Positions 5,646 through 8,204 of a DNA stretch of 8,204 nucleotides are shown here, piece after piece. The translations under genes and the position numbers were made by a program. The notes under the pieces are model-generated. The model did no database searches and was not told the DNA's origin. It saw nothing but the letters and a program-made list of their open reading frames with translations. Every line of letters begins with the position of its first letter. The stretch's first letter is position 1. The stretch spans positions 1 through 8,204 of the forward strand of contig CAYYOS010000113.1 of NCBI GenBank assembly GCA_964473355.1. Reading direction: 5' to 3'. The stretch is from CAYYOS01 sp964473355. GTDB lineage: Bacteria > Pseudomonadota > Gammaproteobacteria > Burkholderiales > REEB80.

Positions 5646-5746
5646 TCCGTCCGACTTTCACCTAACTTTGTTAAGTTAACGTTGTCGTACTAAATACTAC
5701 CCCTGTTACCCTGCCTTCACGTATAACCAAATTCCAAGGAAAAAAA
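5646..5746 (+). promoter_or_regulatory. 101-bp gap before mlaC with a small hairpin, weak promoter-like boxes and a good ribosome binding site
   Basis: This is the only sizeable gap inside the mla operon. A six-bp inverted repeat TAACTT(5663-5668)-TGTT-AAGTTA(5673-5678) is present but no T tract follows, so it is not a standard terminator. TTGTTA (5668-5673) and TAAATA (5691-5696) are 17 bases apart and could be a weak sigma-70 promoter giving mlaC-mlaB separate expression. AAGGA (5736-5740) six bases before the mlaC ATG is one of the best Shine-Dalgarno sequences in the window. The promoter is a guess; the ribosome binding site is solid. Confidence 0.35.
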
Positions 5747-6358
5747 ATGAATAAGTTTTTAGTGGTCTTGCTCACTTTGCTTAACGCATCATTGGCTTGG
5801 GCCAGCGACATAGCACCCGACGTACTTATTAAAAATACCGCCACTGAAGTGCTGACTATTATTAAGCAAGATAAGGATATTCAAGCCGGAAACCAAGCAA
5901 AAGTTCATGGTCTTATCGACGCAAAAGTATTGCCGCATTTTGATTTTAATCGCATGACGCGGCTCGCCGTCGGTAAATCCTGGAACGCCGCTAGTGCTAC
6001 TCAAAAAGATGCGCTGATAAAAGAATTCCGGACTTTGCTGGTGCGCACCTATGCGTCTTCACTGGCGTCATATAAAGATCAAACTATCGATTACAAACCG
6101 CTACGGGCGGAAGCTAACGCTACTGAAGTCACGGTAAACACTCAAATCAAACAGGGCGGGGCGCAGCCAATCCCGATTGATTACAGCATGGCGAAAACCG
6201 AAAGTGGGTGGAAAGTCTACGACATAATTGTCGATGGCGTTAGCCTGGTAACGAATTACCGCGGCTCTTTCGCCACCGAAATAAAAAAATCGGGCATCGA
6301 TGGCTTAATTCAAACCCTAGCCGCCAAAAATCAAGAATCGGCCTCCGGCAAAAAATGA
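5747..6358 (+). CDS. mlaC: Periplasmic phospholipid-binding protein MlaC
   Basis: This 203-residue protein is the soluble carrier (MlaC/Ttg2D) that shuttles phospholipid between the outer membrane and the MlaFEDB complex. The Sec signal peptide is MNKFLVVLLTLLNASLAWA, with cleavage near A19/S20. Family features in the mature part are VLPHFDFNRMTRLAVGKSW (61-79), the helix TQKDALIKEFRTLLVRTYASSL (85-106), the strand region with IPIDYSM (142-148), GWKVYDIIVDGVSLVTNYRGSF (154-175), and a final amphipathic helix. The WKVYDIIVDGVSLVxNYR motif is the strongest identifier. It has its own good ribosome binding site (AAGGA) and ends in an ATGA overlap with mlaB. Confidence 0.96.
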   Translation: MNKFLVVLLTLLNASLAWASDIAPDVLIKNTATEVLTIIKQDKDIQAGNQAKVHGLIDAKVLPHFDFNRMTRLAVGKSWNAASATQKDALIKEFRTLLVRTYASSLASYKDQTIDYKPLRAEANATEVTVNTQIKQGGAQPIPIDYSMAKTESGWKVYDIIVDGVSLVTNYRGSFATEIKKSGIDGLIQTLAAKNQESASGKK

Positions 6359-6633
6359 TCGAGAAATCCGGGAACGAGTATTTCGTGGTAGGCAAAGTGA
6401 CCATGGATAACGCACATGCGGTGTTGGACGAATCGGATACGGTTTTTTTGGATCCCGCTATTGTGGTAAATTTTTCCCGCGTAAAAGAAGCAGATTCGGC
6501 AATTTTAAGCCTTATGTTAGAGTGGTTGCGACGCGCCAAAACCCGCAGCCAAACGCTAACTTTCGTAAACATTCCGGCAAATGTAAAAAGCCTGGCTACC
6601 TTGTATGGCGTGTTAGAGTTTATTGCTCCTTAA
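6355..6633 (+). CDS. mlaB: STAS-domain protein MlaB
   Basis: This 92-residue single STAS domain protein is the small cytoplasmic subunit that binds MlaF and supports its assembly and activity. NFSRVKEADSAILSLMLEWLRRAK (39-62) lines up with the E. coli MlaB stretch 'DLSRVSRVDTGGLALLLHLI', placing S48 where E. coli has the functionally important Thr52. VKSLATLYGV (77-86) matches the C-terminal helix 'VYTLAKLYNL'. Serine at that position is a conservative change, and the following GG is AI here. The start ATG overlaps the mlaC stop (ATGA, 6355-6358), so mlaB is translationally coupled to mlaC. It is the last gene of the mla set. Confidence 0.93.
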   Translation: MIEKSGNEYFVVGKVTMDNAHAVLDESDTVFLDPAIVVNFSRVKEADSAILSLMLEWLRRAKTRSQTLTFVNIPANVKSLATLYGVLEFIAP

Positions 6634-6660
6634 CATGAATCCGTTTTCCTATTAATGCTT

Positions 6661-6672
6661 GTTTTTAAAAAC
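6661..6672. repeat. 12-bp perfect palindrome GTTTTTAAAAAC downstream of mlaB
   Basis: A self-complementary AT-rich stretch 27 bases after the mlaB stop codon. Without a loop it is a poor hairpin, so it is at best a minor contributor to termination, or a protein-binding site. Confidence 0.4.
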
Positions 6673-6679
6673 TCACCTT

Positions 6680-6763
6680 CGTCATCCCCACGACAGTGGG
6701 AATCCAGATGCTACTAGTTAACAAAATTTTATTAACTGAGTTTCCGCTGTCGTGGGAATGACG
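6680..6763. repeat. 84-bp palindromic repeat of the GTCATTCCC/GGGAATGAC type
   Basis: The outer arms CGTCATCCCCACGACAG (6680-6696) and CTGTCGTGGGAATGACG (6747-6763) are inverted repeats matching at 16 of 17 positions. A smaller nested hairpin CCCAC-GACA-GTGGG (6687-6700) competes with the outer pairing. The centre holds a second near-palindrome, AGTTAA(6716-6721) with TTAACT(6732-6737) around AAAATTTT. The 'GTCATTCCC ... GGGAATCCAG' wording resembles a class of dispersed intergenic repeats found in many proteobacteria (dRS3-like in Neisseria). It sits between mlaB and the next ABC gene and ends 19 bases before that gene's ATG. Such hairpins may end or stabilise transcripts, but no T tract follows. 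Confidence 0.75.
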
Positions 6764-6782
6764 AGTTATTAGCGGTTCCCAT

Positions 6783-7679
6783 ATGTTACCCGCCATTGAA
6801 ATTCACGAAGTGCATAAGCACTTTGGCTCACTGCACGCCCTGCGCGGTATAAATTTAAATATCGATCAAGGAGAGTTTTTTGCGCTCTTAGGTCCCAATG
6901 GCGCGGGGAAATCTACTTTAATTAACATCCTGGGCGGACTCACGCGAGCGGACTCGGGTACCGTTCGGGTTATGGGATACGATGTCGTAAATGATTACCG
7001 CGCTTCGCGGCGCGCGGTAGGCATTGTCCCCCAGGAATTAGTCTACGACCCCTTCTTTACCGTAGAAGAAGCTTTAAAAATTCAGTCCGGCTATTTTGGT
7101 CTTAAGAATAACCGGGTGTGGATCACGGAGCTCATGCAGCAACTAGGCTTAGCCGATAAAGCACGGGTGAATATGCGGCAGCTGTCGGGTGGCATGAAGC
7201 GGCGTGCACTGGTGGCGTTAGCGTTGGTACACAAGCCGCCGGTTATCGTGTTGGATGAGCCCACCGCGGGCGTCGACGTGGAACTCCGAACTTCTTTATG
7301 GGCGTTTATAAAAAAGCTCAATGAAGAAGGCCATACCATCATTCTCACCACTCACTACTTACAAGAAGCGGAGCTTTTGTGCAATCGCATTGCAATGTTG
7401 AAGGAAGGGCAAATTATTGCATTGGATGCGACGCATACGTTGTTAGCGCGATTTAATCGCAAACAAGTACGTCTGAAATTTCAGCCCGATGTCTTGCCCG
7501 GCAATTTACAGTCAGTTATGGTTCAAGACAAGGCCGGCAGTTACTTGATGGAGCTCAAAGACTATTCGGAACTCGAACAAGTGCTAGGCTCCCTGCGTGA
7601 AGCCGGCGTCACCATAACCGAAATGGATTTGGTGGAGCCCGATCTTGAATCAATTTTTGTAAACCTTATGAATGCGTAA
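6783..7679 (+). CDS. yadG: ABC-2 type exporter ATP-binding protein, YadG family
   Basis: This gene encodes 298 residues, close to the ~308 of E. coli YadG. Elements are Walker A GPNGAGKS (37-44), Q-loop Q84 in IVPQE, ABC signature LSGGM (134-138), Walker B VIVLDE (154-159) with catalytic E159, D-loop TAGVD (161-165), and switch H191. LSGGMKRRALVALALVHKP and LDEPTAGVDVELRTSLWAF followed by TTHYLQEAELLC are close to the YadG pattern, and the C-terminal ~80-residue extension ending EPDLESIFVNL is typical of DrrA/YadG-type drug or lipid exporter ATPases. It partners the following permease (TAATG overlap at 7677-7681). No clear Shine-Dalgarno is seen before the ATG; AGCGG at 6771-6775 is weak. The substrate is unknown. 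I recall mla-yadGH-bolA-murA orders in other proteobacteria, so this neighbourhood is probably conserved. Confidence 0.92.
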   Translation: MLPAIEIHEVHKHFGSLHALRGINLNIDQGEFFALLGPNGAGKSTLINILGGLTRADSGTVRVMGYDVVNDYRASRRAVGIVPQELVYDPFFTVEEALKIQSGYFGLKNNRVWITELMQQLGLADKARVNMRQLSGGMKRRALVALALVHKPPVIVLDEPTAGVDVELRTSLWAFIKKLNEEGHTIILTTHYLQEAELLCNRIAMLKEGQIIALDATHTLLARFNRKQVRLKFQPDVLPGNLQSVMVQDKAGSYLMELKDYSELEQVLGSLREAGVTITEMDLVEPDLESIFVNLMNA

Positions 7680-8204
7680 TGCGCGGCCTGTACACATTAT
7701 TTTATAAAGAGTTGCTGCGCTTTTGGAAGGTCAGTCTGCAGACCATTATGGCGCCGGTCATTACGTCATTTTTATACCTGCTGATTTTTTCGCACGTTCT
7801 GGAAGCGCATGTCAAGGTGTATCCAGGCGTCAGCTATACTGCCTTTCTGGTACCCGGTTTAGTGATGATGTCCGTGCTGCAAAACGCCTTTGCAAATAGC
7901 TCTTCGAGCTTGATTCAGTCCAAAGTAACGGGCAATATCATTTTTATTTTACTGCCCCCTTTGTCGCACTTACAATTTTTTTCCGCATTCGTTATGGCCG
8001 CTATGGTGCGCGGCTTAATTGTGGGGTTAGGCGTGTACTTAGCTGCCGTGTGGTTTACACCTTTGCCCTTCAAATATCCGCTGTGGATCTTAACTTTTGC
8101 GATTTTAGGCAGTGCGATTTTAGGCGCTCTCGGTATTATTGCCGGCATATGGGCAGAAAAATTTGATCAGCTTGCGGCGTTCCAAAATTTCATTATCTTG
8201 CCCT
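7679..8204 (+). CDS. yadH: ABC-2 type permease, YadH family, N-terminal part (cut by window edge)
   Basis: The frame is open from the ATG at 7679-7681 to the window end and gives 175 residues of an expected ~250. The start overlaps the stop of the ATPase gene by one base. MRGLYTLFYKELLRFWKVSLQTIMAPVITSFLYLLIF is the N-terminal amphipathic stretch plus first membrane helix (about 22-38). YTAFLVPGLVMMSVLQNAFANSSSSLIQSKVTGNI (53-87) matches the E. coli YadH 'FIVPGLIMMSVITNAYANVASS' region. Further helices lie at about 100-126 and 134-158. FDQLAAFQNFIILP (162-175) is the conserved segment preceding the fifth helix and is where the window stops. With the ATPase it should form a 2+2 exporter. The substrate is unknown. 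Confidence 0.92.
   Translation, partial: MRGLYTLFYKELLRFWKVSLQTIMAPVITSFLYLLIFSHVLEAHVKVYPGVSYTAFLVPGLVMMSVLQNAFANSSSSLIQSKVTGNIIFILLPPLSHLQFFSAFVMAAMVRGLIVGLGVYLAAVWFTPLPFKYPLWILTFAILGSAILGALGIIAGIWAEKFDQLAAFQNFIILP

Noticed and set aside
5663..5678. Intrinsic terminator after the TolC-family gene
   Set aside because: The six-bp AT-rich stem is weak and no T tract follows it.
1..8204. CRISPR array, tRNA, rRNA, transposase or toxin-antitoxin genes
   Set aside because: No spaced direct repeats, cloverleaf, conserved rRNA segments or matching protein motifs were found on either strand.

Overview
The window reads as a chromosomal segment of a Gram-negative proteobacterium, most likely gammaproteobacterial or close to the gamma/beta boundary. 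The evidence is a near-complete Mla (maintenance of outer-membrane lipid asymmetry) operon followed by a YadG/YadH-type ABC-2 exporter pair, with secreted proteins carrying Sec signal peptides and an outer-membrane TolC-family channel. Base composition looks moderate and even along the window, and I see no phage, transposase, CRISPR, tRNA or rRNA genes. Species cannot be named from this sequence.

Layout. Minus strand, 1-1410: two translationally coupled genes, a luciferase-like flavin monooxygenase family protein (LLM) and then an NAD-dependent SDR/epimerase that runs off the left edge. Intergenic, 1411-1691: almost completely filled by a 239-bp block (1442-1680) bounded by 19-bp inverted repeats, with extensive internal base pairing. 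This is the most unusual stretch of the window. Plus strand, 1692-6633: a short DUF72-family protein, then mlaF, mlaE, mlaD, a TolC-family outer-membrane gene, mlaC and mlaB, mostly overlapping or within a few bases. A 149-bp gap (6634-6782) holds an 84-bp palindromic repeat of the 'GTCATTCCC...GGGAAT' kind. Plus strand, 6783-8204: yadG-like ATPase and yadH-like permease (cut by the right edge), overlapping by one base.

How the genes fit together. MlaF (ATPase), MlaE (permease), MlaD (MCE substrate-binding hexamer) and MlaB (STAS regulator) form the inner-membrane MlaFEDB complex, and MlaC is the periplasmic phospholipid carrier. The usual outer-membrane partner MlaA is not in the window. Instead a TolC-family gene sits between mlaD and mlaC, the place where, from memory, betaproteobacterial operons keep mlaA. 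That raises the possibility of a different outer-membrane exit or entry for this Mla system.

The two best leads are (a) the 1442-1680 element, which is either a miniature inverted-repeat element or a structured RNA leader of the DUF72-mla operon (nearly all deviations from perfect pairing are G-U wobbles on the plus-strand RNA, and one stem masks a Shine-Dalgarno-like AGGA), and (b) the TolC-family gene embedded in the mla operon.
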